This document shows positions 5,244 to 5,245 of a stretch of DNA of 5,245 nucleotides, one piece after another. This stretch comes from Methanosarcinaceae archaeon (lineage in GTDB: Archaea; Halobacteriota; Methanosarcinia; Methanosarcinales; Methanosarcinaceae): contig JAFGOO010000068.1 of the NCBI GenBank assembly GCA_016926455.1, positions 1 through 5,245 on the forward strand, written 5' to 3'. The stretch's first letter is position 1; each line of letters starts with the position of its first letter. The notes under the pieces were generated by a model. It did not search any database. It was given only the letters and a program-made list of their open reading frames with translations, and was not told the origin of the DNA. Position numbers and translations under genes: made by a program.

Positions 5244-5245
5244 AC

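Overview
The window looks like chromosomal DNA of a methanogenic, Methanosarcinales-like archaeon. Four things point that way: the archaeal mevalonate-pathway trio (HMG-CoA synthase, thiolase, DUF35 zinc/OB-fold protein), an XPD/Rad3-type iron-sulfur helicase, a 58-residue 2[4Fe-4S] ferredoxin of the type common in methanogens, and archaeal signals (AGGTGAT-type Shine-Dalgarno sites, TATA-like boxes, U-tract ends). The base composition is moderate and slightly AT-rich. The genus is inference; no rRNA or other phylogenetic marker is present.

Bases 1-2471 carry a tight plus-strand operon: the 3' third of HMG-CoA synthase, acetoacetyl-CoA thiolase, a DUF35 protein and a CYTH-domain (CyaB/ThTPase-like) protein. 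The first three make acetoacetyl-CoA and HMG-CoA for archaeal isoprenoid lipids. In a characterised methanogen the corresponding proteins form one substrate-channelling complex. Gaps are 1-11 bases, and the Shine-Dalgarno sites of thiolase and DUF35 overlap or abut the stop codon of the preceding gene. The CYTH gene lacks a clear Shine-Dalgarno site and has a small hairpin just before its start.

Bases 2472-2530 are a short convergent spacer with a T-tract. Bases 2531-4720 (minus strand) encode a complete 729-residue superfamily 2 DNA helicase of the XPD/Rad3/DinG group. It has four candidate Fe-S cysteines and a coiled-coil-like insertion between the second and third. It also contains C8 and A9 homopolymer runs.

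Bases 4721-5050 separate the helicase from the divergent ferredoxin. This spacer holds a TATA-like box facing the helicase, a segment with alternative small hairpins followed by T-runs, and a possible 49-codon small-protein gene with a strong Shine-Dalgarno site, whose stop lies against the ferredoxin Shine-Dalgarno. The ferredoxin (5051-5227) ends in a perfect 11-bp hairpin with a GCAA loop that spans its stop codon.

I see no tRNA, rRNA, CRISPR array, insertion sequence or phage gene. The main genes are ordinary housekeeping genes. The least explained part is the ferredoxin leader and its possible small membrane protein.
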